A stretch of 64,000 nt of DNA. Origin: Echiichthys vipera (lineage: Eukaryota; Chordata; Actinopteri; Perciformes; Trachinidae). Positions 50,901 through 62,900 of the stretch are shown here, in pieces. The stretch lies in contig OY829646.1 of the NCBI GenBank assembly GCA_963691815.1, positions 6,103,152 to 6,167,151 of the forward strand, read 5' to 3'. Position 1 is the stretch's first letter, and each line of letters starts with the position of its first letter. The position numbers were made by a program, and so were the translations under genes. The notes under the pieces were generated by a model. That model did no database searches. It was not told the origin of the DNA and saw only the letters and a program-made list of their open reading frames with translations.

Positions 50901-53900
50901 TGCAGTTCACACTTGTTAGTCCACTTTGGTGTGTGTGTGTGTGCGTGTGTGCGTGTGTGTGCATGTGTTTTAGCCGTTTGAAGTGTTGCCCTGTCAGTGG
51001 CACCCACCTCCAACATGATACATCCTGCTGCAAAGCACTGAGTCAGCAGCACTACATGTGTGTGTGTGGCCAGAACTGAGTCATCATGTCTGTTTTGTGA
51101 CTGCTGGTCGGAAAAGTAACAGTCATTAAACATAGTCACCTGACCGCTGTGGAACGAACAGGCCTTTGCTGTGATAGCCCTGAACCTCTGACAGTTTCTA
51201 TTCAGTGCTGCTGCTCTACTTTAAACAACTGCATTCTGCTCTCACACACATTCAACCTCCCCATCATTTGCACTTTTTGCATCACATAATCCAATTCAGA
51301 GCCACTGTTAAATGAGGTCAAATCAGATCCAAGCATGGACTTAATATATGAATGTTAAACTCAAATATGACGTTCAATTCATTCCAAGGAAAGGTGCTCA
51401 CTCAGCACAAATGCTTGGAAACTGCTTCCTGCTTATAACACAGACATCCGTGTCAGTAATAGTCCAAAACCTGAATATTCATTGATGCATAAATATTAGG
51501 CATTTATGATTGAAATGGGACTAAAATGATTATTTGATGAAATTATTGGTAATCAATGTCCTGCTCATGAAGTAAGCACATGTTTGACAAATCCTTGCAG
51601 TTCCAAAATATATTGCACTTAATAGTTTAAATTGTGGTAACTTATATTTTATTTTGATATTAGCACCTTGTACATTGCAGTACAGGTTCAATGTAATTTT
51701 ACACTTTAACCTATCAGCGATTTTTCTCCAAGTATCCAATCTTTTCAGGGCAACAGATTTCAGTAATAATCCATTTGTAGAGATAGCAGTAGATGATGTT
51801 TCAATTGTAACATACTGGTATAGTTGTTATTATTAGCAGAACATTTTAGTGGCATGCATGCCAACTTTGATACAATACCAGTTTAAAAAAAAATGATACT
51901 TGATACCCATGTTGATACCACGGTAACAATAGCAATAGCAATAACAAGTCCAAGGCAAACAAAACAGGCTCATTTCAGGATCTTTTTTTATTAACAACCA
52001 CCTCACAGCGCTGCCACAGAAAGTCACTGAACACACATCACAACAACACATATAACAATGTGATTGTTTGATTGAAAATCTGATTGTAGACAACCTTAGT
52101 GGCGGTACAGTTGTGATTATTTTAAATACTCTGTTTTGTGTTTTGTAGGACACCGTACCACTGTCAGTGGTTGGGTTGATAATCAGGTGTTTTTGTTATT
52201 CACATATTTAGAGAAAGAGAACTTGTGAGTAATACAGCGGGACAAGAGACTGTCTCAGTGTTGTAGATGAGTCTGATAGTCTGTACTGTGGAGGTTTCCC
52301 TGGCTGGACATGTAAACTAAGCTAGTGGACTCCAAATCTGCACCAACTTAAAACTAGCAGGCTCTCTAATCACCTGCAACCTGCTGAGCTCTAAGACCCG
52401 TAAGTCAAACTTGCAGAGAAAGTATTTTCCTTAATTATTGTCTTTTTATTGACTCTTTTAAAATGTTTTAAGTTCTCCAAATGTTTTATGTAAAGCATTC
52501 TTCATTGCCTTGTTGCTAAAATGTGCTATATAAACTTGCCCCACCTTGCAGGTGTTAAATTAGATTTAAAAAAGTCCCAGTTTCACTTTTATTGAAAATA
52601 CCAGGGCTGCCCCTGACCAAGGATTTACTTGGTTGACCAGTGATTATTGGACTTATCGACGCAATATAATCATTATTTTACAAGTGAGCACAGCCGCGCG
52701 CTATAAGTCTGCCGCCTGTTAATGACACCACAAATCATTTCAGATTCTAATTCTGAATGTGTCAGAAAAATCAGCAAGGAGACTGTGGGAACATGGGCAG
52801 GTAGCTAGGCTAACGTTACTTACATATTTAAGGTGGTAGGTCATGTTCGTCTAACGTTACTTACATGTTTAAGGTGGTAGGTCATGTTCGTCTAACGTTA
52901 CTTACATGTTTAAGGTGGTAGGTCATGTTCGTCTAACATTACTTATATGTTTAAGGTGGTAGGTCATGTTCGTCTAACTTTACTGACATGTTTAAGGTGG
53001 GAGGTCATGTTCGTCTAACAGTCCTTACATGTTTAAGGTGGTAGGTCATGTTCGTCTAACGTTACTGACATGTTTAAGGTGGTAGGTCGTGTTCGTCTAA
53101 TGTTACTTACATGTTTATGGTGGTAGGTCATGTTCGTCTAACGTTACTTACATGTTTAAGGTGGTAGGTCATGTTCGTCTAACGTTACTTACATGTTTAA
53201 GGTGGTAGGCCATGTTCGTCTAACGTTACTTACATGTTTAAGGTGGTAGGCCATGTTCGTCTAACGTTACTTACATGTTTAAGGCGGTAGGTCATGTTCG
53301 TCTAACGTTCCATACATGTTTAAGATGGTAGGTCATGTTCGTCTAACGTTACTTACATGTTTAAGGTGGTAGGTCGTGTTCGTCTAACAGTCCTTACATG
53401 TTTAAGGTGGTAGGTCATGTTCGTCTAACGTTACTTACATGTTTAAGGTGGTAGGTCGTGTTCGTCTAATGTTACTTACATGTTTATGGTGGTAGGTCAT
53501 GTTCGTCTAACGTTACTTACATGTTTAAGATGGTAGGTCATGTTCGTCTAACGTTACTTACATGTTTAAGGTGGTAGGTCGTGTTCGTCTAACAGTCCTT
53601 ACATGTTTAAGATGGTAGGTCATGTTCGTCTAACGTTACTTACATGTTTAAGGTGGTAGGTCATGTTCGTCTAACGTTCCATACATGTTTAAGATGGTAG
53701 GTCATGTTCGTCTAACGTTACTTACATGTTTAAGGTGGTAGGTCATGTTTGTCGTGGAGGAGGGAGAGGAGAAGTTTGCATGTGACCTTCTTGGGGTCAT
53801 CCTTGTTCTTTTCAAAGTGATCCCATATTTCAGACGTTTTTCCCTACATGTGGGCCATTCATTATCAACTGTTTAACCGTTATGTAGAAGGGACCTGCTA

Positions 53901-56900
53901 TATTAAAAAAAAAACACTGACAGTGAGTGAGTGTCACGATTTCCTGTATCTGGCCCTTCAAATTAAAAGCCCTCCAGCCTTTTAGGCCAGCTGCCTGTCA
54001 CAGTCTCGGCTCCAAATGTTTTTTTGTTCTGCAACCAATGGACTAATGATTTTTTGGTCGTCCAGTACTTTGTCGACTATTTGGGTGCAGCCCTAGAAAC
54101 TACTAAGGTCATTTAGTAATTTAAAGGCACCGGGACTCAAGGTTGAACTGATCTGAAAGTCAAGGTCACCATGACCACACAAAAAGCATTTTTTGCAGAA
54201 TTTAAGAATTCCTACATTCATTATGATAACATTTAAAATAAACATTTAACAGGATAAAATGATAAAAATAGTGAATTGCAACTTGTTTGGAGGAGGCCTA
54301 CAACTGCAAGGGGGTTATTCTACTTTTATCTGTAGTTTAATTTGTGAGTCCCTGTACTTCATAGAAATATATACTGTACTTGCCCTCATAAAGATGAAGT
54401 CTTCTCGTGCCACCCTGAGCACAAACTTTTCTTTTTAGCATCACTACCGGTGAAGCTGTATGACCAGCTAAATCATCCGTATGTTGTTTCTTCTGTCCAA
54501 CACTTTTGAAGAGGAAAATTTCAGTCTCTAGTATCCACTAATATAGGTCTGAGCTTACAGTTCTTGGTTTATTTACATTCATAATATTACGCCCGATGTC
54601 AGCTGGGATCGGCTCCAGCACCCCCCGCGACCCCGACCCCGGGATAAGCGGTTGAAGATGAATGAATGAATAGTATGATATTCTATTCAGTCTTATTATT
54701 ATAGAATGATCACAGTTTTTTATATGTGTGTGACGTTGGTGTCTCTGTGTTTGAGTAGAGATAAGCCACACCTTTAGCATAGTACTCTGTGTCCCTGTTC
54801 CTGTTTTTACCTATTTTGCCTCAAGAAAGATATAACCTTCAAACGAGCTCCCAATCCAACCTGTTCTATGGACAACAACGTCTCAGACGGTTTCTGTTGT
54901 CTGGTTTAGTCAGAGAACATGTTCTGTTCTCCAGGAGCCGTATTATGCTCCACTTAGTGAAGATACTCATGGGGATTCAGGCCAATGAAGATCCCAGCAC
55001 ACAGCGCTCTACTAAAATATGTAAAGATCTTTGTTAATTCTACTCGTGAGCCAAAAGAACTGTTCCGATGGTTCTGCTACTCACACTTGTCTCACTGTCC
55101 ACAGGTGATGAGGACCTCTACATCCAACAAGCTGTTGTATTTATCGAGGATGCCATACAGGTGAGTCAAATAACTTCCCATAATGATTTCTCTCTTGGTA
55201 AATAAGAAGAGCTGAATGAACATATCATATTGTGGGTAGGGTTGGACCTCGGAGACTTCTTTCTTATGTCTCATCCTCCTTCATGAATTTGCCATACTGG
55301 GAGGTGTCTTCGTTAAGAAATGATGTGTAAAATATACATAGTAAGCTTGGTGAACTCTGATCACAACCCTAATATTTGAGCTTTATGTGAAATGTCTGTT
55401 TCAGTCAGAAAAGTTAGTCCCTTCCCTCAACCTAGAGATTAGCAAAGTGTCCTCACCTTGACTGCAATCTCTTCTTCCCCTTGTTTGTTTGCTTTCAGTA
55501 CCGGTCCATCAACCACCGGGTGGATGCACGCTCTCTCCGCCTGTATCGATGGTACTACTCGAAGTTATGTCAGTGGTAAGTTCACAACTGCTCAGGCCAG
55601 GTCATCTATGAATAAAACTGCAAAACTGTATACATTTTTGTAGAAGTGTTAGGGCAACATCTGCAAGGAAAGAAACTGGGGAGTTGCTTATTTTTGCCAA
55701 TAGGCCTTTTTCACAGACAATGTGAAATGCGATTTATAATCGTCATTGTTGATGAAATGAAACATCATGAACCATTAGTTGTATTTATTAAGCCCACTAG
55801 ATGGAGCTCTTTATTTATTTATTTTTTTAAAGAAAAGGGCTCAACGAATGGTAATTCAGTTCAACATAGAATAATCTTATACTTCACAATAAGTATATTA
55901 TAATATATTATAATAAATAATACTTAATAATAATAAACGAATGATTCGGTCCACAGCAGTTGTAGTTAGTTTGAGTTTATTGGGATCCCCATTAGCTGCA
56001 GCAAATGCTGTCGCTATTCTTCCTGGGGTACGACACATGCATACAATTATACAATACGCAATAATGCATCATTGTAACAAAAAAAATTAATTTAAAAAAC
56101 AAAAACAAAAAACCAAATCACTCTGCACAGACAGCACAGTTCTTCTCCTAATGTAAATTATATAAATGGCCCTTCAGTCACCATTTCACTTAAAGATTCA
56201 AAATTATGTATTTCTCAGTCTTGCATCTGTATTATATTATTATAAATTAAAGTATGTTATACAGTATATTAAACTATTAACCGCGTTATAATTTAAATTA
56301 CATATTATGATAAAATCATACCATAGCAATAATCTTACTATATACCATACCAATATTACTGTCACTATGACAAAATCATACCATCACTATACCATGATAT
56401 AATCATACTATACACCATATTAATATTAATACCAATAACACCATTACTATCAATACTACTGTAACTATCAATACCAATATCAATAATAACAACATTACCA
56501 CCAGTAATTGCAATAATACTAATTTTACTATTATACATAAGGTAAAGAGTATTCTACATTTGAAGTTGAATGGAATACAAGGCAATAATTGAGTTTTTTC
56601 AGAACATACCTGGTGTATGACTAGTGTCTGGTGCAATTTGGTGGTTAGCAGCAGCAACACACATGCTAAAGTTAAGATTTTTGATGCTAGCATTACTTGT
56701 GTGAGAGGAGCTGCTGTGCTCCATGCTGCCTGCTAGTGGTCTGGGAAACAGTTATTTTTATTACCTGTAAGAGCTAAATTTGCATAGCCGCTGTTAGCAA
56801 TATCACTGCTGATAGCTGCCATTTCAGTCCTGTTTGCTTCACCAGGTTCTCCATTTGTAAATGAGCTTTAGAGGTGGATTCTGTTACCTTTGGACAGATG

Positions 56901-59900
56901 CAGGCTAGCTCTTTACCCCCACTTTCACTCTTTATGCTAAGCTAAGCTAACTGTCTCTCGGATCTAGGCTTACATTTAGCACAATGTCATGACAGTGGTA
57001 TGAAAAGGGGAATAAACATATTTCCATAAAATGTTGAACTGTTCCTTTCCACAGTGACGCATAATGATACAGCGTAAATGTGTCAACACTTTATTGAGCA
57101 ACATATAACTTTAGACAGCACCATCTGGTAAGCCTCATTAACACACTGAGTTGGAGGAATGATCTTTAGTTTCAATTTTCTCATATTTCTACCATGCCTG
57201 CAATCACTTTTCCATCCACTCACCCTTCTTTCTCTGTTTCAGGGGCTTGGGCCTAACCATTGCAGTGGTGTTGTTACTGGCATTCGTAGAGCGCCCGTCC
57301 TCCCTATCCATCTCGTCAGACCCCCGGCATCGCTCTCCGCCATGGGAGCCTCCCTGCGGCCTCACTGAAAGCATTGAGATGGTCTGCCTCATCATCTTCA
57401 CTCTTGATCTTGCTGTTAAGGTAAGCACAGCGAAGGTGGAAAACATTTGCTCCCAGTACGTTGATAGCTGTCTGGTTAAAAACGGGTTTCAACATGGATT
57501 TTGTCACATGTGATGTTTCCAGATAACCTTGCAAATCTCACGTTTGAAAGTTATTACTTTCTCATTTATCTGTTGGAACCACAGCTTCCCTCTGTCTGTT
57601 TTGTCCCCAGAGCTACTTGATTGGCTGGGAGGAATTCAGAAAGAGCAAATGGCTGATCGGATACACAGTTGTCATTACAGTGTCCGTCATCGACTGGGTG
57701 TTGTCTGTCAGCATGGTGTGTGATGAGGTGAGGCTCACAGCTGATACAATTCTCCTCGTACAACTGTTAAACCGGGTCACTAAATTAATTTCTGACTGAA
57801 ATCGAAACAGTTCTACATGATGCTCTTAAAACCAGGGAAAAGGCACTTAAAACTTTCCATAGAACTAAAAACCTTGAAGATTTTATCTCACATAAACAAG
57901 CTAGAAATAAGACTCAATGACTTATCAGAGATGCATAATCAACTTACTATAAGACTGATTTAATAATATAAAGTTGTTAAAGTTAAAGGAACTGGGAGCC
58001 GCTAAGATAAACACCAATACGCCAAGAAGCACAGGACTAAAAATTAAGGGTGACCTAAATTTTAATTTAAAAAAATGTTGCCAACCATTTTAACACCTAC
58101 TTCACTTCCAAAGCAGAACAGCTGCTCTCAAATCTGCCTCCTTCCTCTGTGTTATTTAGCTTTGATAGGGTTAAATCTTTCTATAATAAACTTGGAGCCC
58201 TACCCAACTAATTTTCCCTACAAAAGGTTGAGGTAGGGGAGATAGAAAAAAGGCCCTTACAGCTAGACTGCTCTAAGGGTCCCAGGTTAGATGGGTTATC
58301 CCCTCGATTCTTGCGAGGTGCTACTGTACAAATAGCTCCTTTATCTCCCATATTTTTAACATGTCTGTAGAATGTGGTGTTTTCCCCATTGACCTCTAGA
58401 GGGCCACGGTGGTTCCTTTTTTAAAAACGGAAACAGCCATGACCCTGGTAACTACAGACCGGTCTCTGTTTTGTGCACAGTTTTCTCACAAAATTTCTTG
58501 AATAAAAACAACTTAAACAAATGTTTAAACTCCAATCCAGATTCAGGAAGTCACATTCTACCGAATCCTCTGTTGACCATGTGCCATACTCAGTGCAGTT
58601 AGTTAAGCAGTTTTTGTAGTGGAAAAAATTATTTACAGTACTGTTGAAGTGCATGTTGTGGTAAGGTATGTTGTGCGCTCTGTTCAACTTGCCAAGTTCA
58701 AACTCCAGAGGTTTTGACTTCAAACTTGACATATTCTATGTTGAGAAAGGCCTTTGCCAAATGACCTGGAGACAGTTAATAAACAAAAATGTGTATTATT
58801 TATCAGATAAAGTCTCTCATCTCATCTCATCTTCATCCGCTTATCCGGAGTCGGGTCGCGGGGGCAGCAGCTTTAGCAGGGGACCCCAAACTTCCCTTTC
58901 CTGGGCCACATTAACCAGCTCTAACTGGGGGATCCCGAGACGTTCCCAGGCCAGTGTGGAGATATAATCTCTCCACCTAGTCCTGGGTCTTCCCCGAGGC
59001 CTCCTCCCAGCTGGCCGTGCCTGGAACACCTCCCTAGGGAGGCGCCCAGGGGGCATCCTTACCAGATGACCGAACCACCTCAACTGGCTCCTTTCAACGC
59101 TAAGGAGCAGCGGCTCTACTCCGAGTTCCTCACGGATGGCTGAACTTCTCACCCTATCTCTAAGGGAGACTCCAGCCACCCTCCTGAGAAAACCCATTTC
59201 GGCCGCTTGTACTCGCGACCTCGTTCTTTCGGTCATGACCCAACTTTCATGACCATAGGTGAGGGTAGGAACGAAGATTGACCGGTAGATCGAGAGCTTT
59301 GCCTTCCGGCTCAGCTCTCTTTTCGTCACAGCGGTGCGGTAGAGCGACTGCAACACCGCCCCCGCTGCTCCGATTCTCCGGCCAAACTCACGCTCCATCG
59401 TCCCCTCACTCGTGAACATGATCCCGAGGTACTTGAACTCCTTCACTTGGGGTAAGGACTCATTCCCTACCTGGAGTAAGCAATCCACCGGTTTCCTGCT
59501 AAGAGCCATGGCCTCAGATTTAGAGATGCTGATCCTCATCCCAGCCGTTTCACACTCGGCTGCGAACCGAGCCAGTGAGTGCTGAAGGTCACTGACCGAC
59601 GATGCCATCAGGACCACATCATCTGCGAAAAGCAGAGACGAGATCCTCAGCCCACCGAACTGCAACCCCTCCCCACCACGACTACGCCTTGAAATCCTGT
59701 CCATGAAAATCACGAACAGGATTGGTGACAAAGCGCACCCCTGGCGGAGGCCAACCCCCACCGGAAACGAATCCGACTTACTCCCGAGGATCCGGACACA
59801 GCTCTCACTTTGGGTGTACAGAGATTGGATGGCCCACAGAAGTGACTCCCTCACCCCATACTCCCGCAGCACCTCCCACAGTATCTCCCTAGGAACCCGG

Positions 59901-62900
59901 TCATATGCCTTCTCCAGATCCACAAAACACATGTAGACTGGATGAGCATACTCCCAGGCCCCCTCCAGGATCCTTGCGAGAATGAAGAGCTGGTCCGTTG
60001 TTCCACGTCCAGGACGGAATCCACATTGTTCCTCTTCAATCTGAGGTTCGACTATAGGACGAACCCTCCTTTCCAGCACCTTGGAGTAGACTTTACCAGG
60101 GAGGCTGAGTAGTGTGATACTTCTGTAATTGGCACACACCCTCTGGTCCCCCTTTTTAAAAAGAGGAACCACCACCCCGGTCTGCCACTCCCTTGGCACT
60201 GTCCCAGACTTCCACGCAATGTTGAAGAGGCGTGTCAACCAAGACAGCCCCTCCCAACCCAAAGTTTTCAGCATTTCTGGACGAATCTCATCAACCCCTG
60301 GGGCTTTGCCACTGTGGAGTTGTTTGACTACCTCAGTGACTTCCGCCAGGGATATTGACAATGATTCCCCATCAGCCTCCAGCTCTGCCTCTACAAAAGA
60401 GGGCGTGTTAGTCGGATTAAGGAGTTCCTCAAAGTGCGCCCGAAAGTCCTTCTCCATGGCTTCTCCGAACTCCTCCCACACCCGCTGCTTTGCCTCTGAC
60501 ACAGCAGAGGCTGCAGCCCTTCTGGCCTGTCGGTACCTTGCAACTGCCTCCGGAGTCTTCTGGGATAGCATATCCCGGAAGGCCTCCTTCTTCAGTCGGA
60601 CAGCTTCCCTGACCACCGGTGTCCACCACGGTGTTCGAGGGTTACCGCCCCTTGAGGCACCTAAGACCTTGAGGCCACAGCTCACCGCTGCAGCTTCAGC
60701 AATTGAAGCTTTGAACATTGCCCACTCCGGTTCAATGCCCCCAACCTCCACAGGGATGCCAGAAAAGCTCTGCCGGAGGTGTGAGTTGAAGATCTCTCGG
60801 ACAGGGGCCTCCTCCAGACGTTCCCAGTTCACCCGCACTACTCGTTTGGGTTTACCTGGTCTGTCCAGAATCTTCCCCCATCCTCTGATCCAACTCATCA
60901 CCAGATGGTGATCAGTTGACAGCTCTGCCCCTCTCTTCACCCGAGTGTCCAAAACATGCGGCCTCAGATCAAATGATACGATCACAAAATCGATCATCGA
61001 CCTTTGGCCTAGGGTGCTCTGGTACCACGTACACTTATGAGCATCCTTATGTTCGAACATGGTGTTAGTTATAGATAATCCGTGACTAGCACAGAAGTCT
61101 AATAACTGACGACCACTCAGATTTAGATCAGGGAGGCCGTTCCTCCCAATCACGCCTCTCCAGGTGTCTCCATCATTGCCCACGTGGGCGTTGAAGTCTC
61201 CCAGCAGAACTATTGAGTCCCCTACTGGAGCCCCATGCAGGACTCCATTCAGGGTCTCCAAGAAGGCCGAATACTCTGAACTGCTGTTTGGTGCATATGC
61301 ACAAACAACAGTCAGAGTTTTCCCCCCTACCACCCGCAGGCGTAAGGAGGCGACCCTCTCGTCCACCGGGGTGAACTCCAACACCGCGGCGCTCAGCCGG
61401 GGGTTTGTGAGTATCCCCACACCCGCCCGGCGCCTCACACCCTGGGCAACTCCAGATAAGAATAGTGTCCAACCCCTATCCAGGAGAACGGTTCCAGAAC
61501 CGAGACTGTGTGTGGAGGTAAGCCCCACCAGATCTAACTGGTAGCGCTCCACCTCCCGCACAAGCTCCGGCTCCTTCCCCGACAGAGAGGTGACATTCCA
61601 CGTCCCAAGAGCCAGCTTCTGCTGCCCGTGTCTGGTCCGTCGAGGCCCCTCACCTTCACTGCCACCCGTGCAGCAGCGCACCCGACCCAAGTGGTTCCTC
61701 CTGCGAGTGGTGGGCCCACAGGATGGAGAGGAGGGAGGTGCCACGTCACTTTTTCGGGCTGTGCCCGGCCGGGCTCCGTGGCAAACCCGGCCACCAGGCG
61801 CTCGCCGGCGAGCCCTCCGTCTGGGCCTGGCTCCAGACGGGGGCCCCGGGCTTCCTCCGGGCAGGGTCTCTCTTCCTCTTTGTTGTTTGTCCATTGAGTC
61901 TTTGTGAACCATTCTTAGTCCGGCCCCTCGCCTGAGACCAGTGAATAACTCATTTATTTTATTTTTATTTATTTATTATTTTATTCATTCTTTGCTGTTA
62001 AGCAACCTTGCATATGACAATTGTTCTTTGGCAAACAGTAGTTTACGATTGGTACAACGTGGCAAATCAATTTTTCATGGAATTGCCTTTTTTCAACCTT
62101 TGGATTTTAGCTGTCCTTGCTCATCGTTGACAGGAGGGAAATCCAGTGGCAGCAGCACCGCACAGATCAGGTGTATGAAGGGGCGTTTCAAAGATCTGCT
62201 GACCTTTTTTTTTTAAACAAGCTCTATTTTGTGTTGTTTTTTTGTGCACTCTCGCACCTTAGTAAATGCAGTCTGTAAGTTGACTGACACTGGCCCACTG
62301 AATTGAAATTAATCATCATCACCGTGCATTAAAAAAAAAACATTTTCTCTGTTAATTTAGAAACTTCGAGTACGGCGACTCCTCCGGCCATTCTTCCTCC
62401 TGCAGAACTCTTCCCTGATGAAAAAGACACTGAAGTGCATCAAGAGGACTCTGCCAGAGATCGCCAGGTGTCTGACTCCTTTACACTGGCAGGGTTATCT
62501 ACGATCTGTTCATTTGAAGCTGAACTAGGTTAAAAGCAAGAAAAAGAAAAACAAATGTATTGCTTGTCATTAACAGAACACCTCCAGTCTGGAGGATTGT
62601 TTGGAGGCTGTGATTGGTGCCATGGATTTGCTATAGTTAGTTTAGGAACAAATATTAAATACAATGTTACAAATGACAGATAAGCAAGACTCAGATAGAC
62701 TCTCCTGGTTAAATCATCAGGACAAAAGATGAGCAGTCTGGATCAGTTCACTTCTAGATGGTGATTATGTTCTTCTGTGCAGTGTCATCCTGCTGTTGGC
62801 GCTCCACCTCTGCCTCTTCACCATGATCGGCATGCTGCTGTTCGCAAAGAGTGAGGTGAGTTCTGATCTTTGCAGTCACTCCCTGTCAAATACACATTAC

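Noticed and set aside
52811..53755. CRISPR array
   Set aside because: Units are head-to-tail with no unique spacers, in a vertebrate intron, inside a hAT element.
56403..56693. Hydrophobic 96-codon minus frame (LLLLILVLIVTVVLIV)
   Set aside because: Produced by a low-complexity AATACCA/ATACCAT tract. Not a credible membrane protein gene.
60129..60911. 260-codon plus-strand frame inside the Rex3 element
   Set aside because: Antisense shadow of the Rex3 reverse transcriptase and linker. No independent protein similarity.
61164..61907. Plus-strand and alternative minus-strand frames at the Rex3 5' end
   Set aside because: GC-rich shadow frames of the Rex3 endonuclease and N-terminus.
58816..61935. 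Target duplication around the full Rex3 copy
   Set aside because: I compared both flanks and saw only weak similarity (GAGACAGTTAATAA versus GAGACCAGTGAATAA, not adjacent to the ends), so none is claimed.
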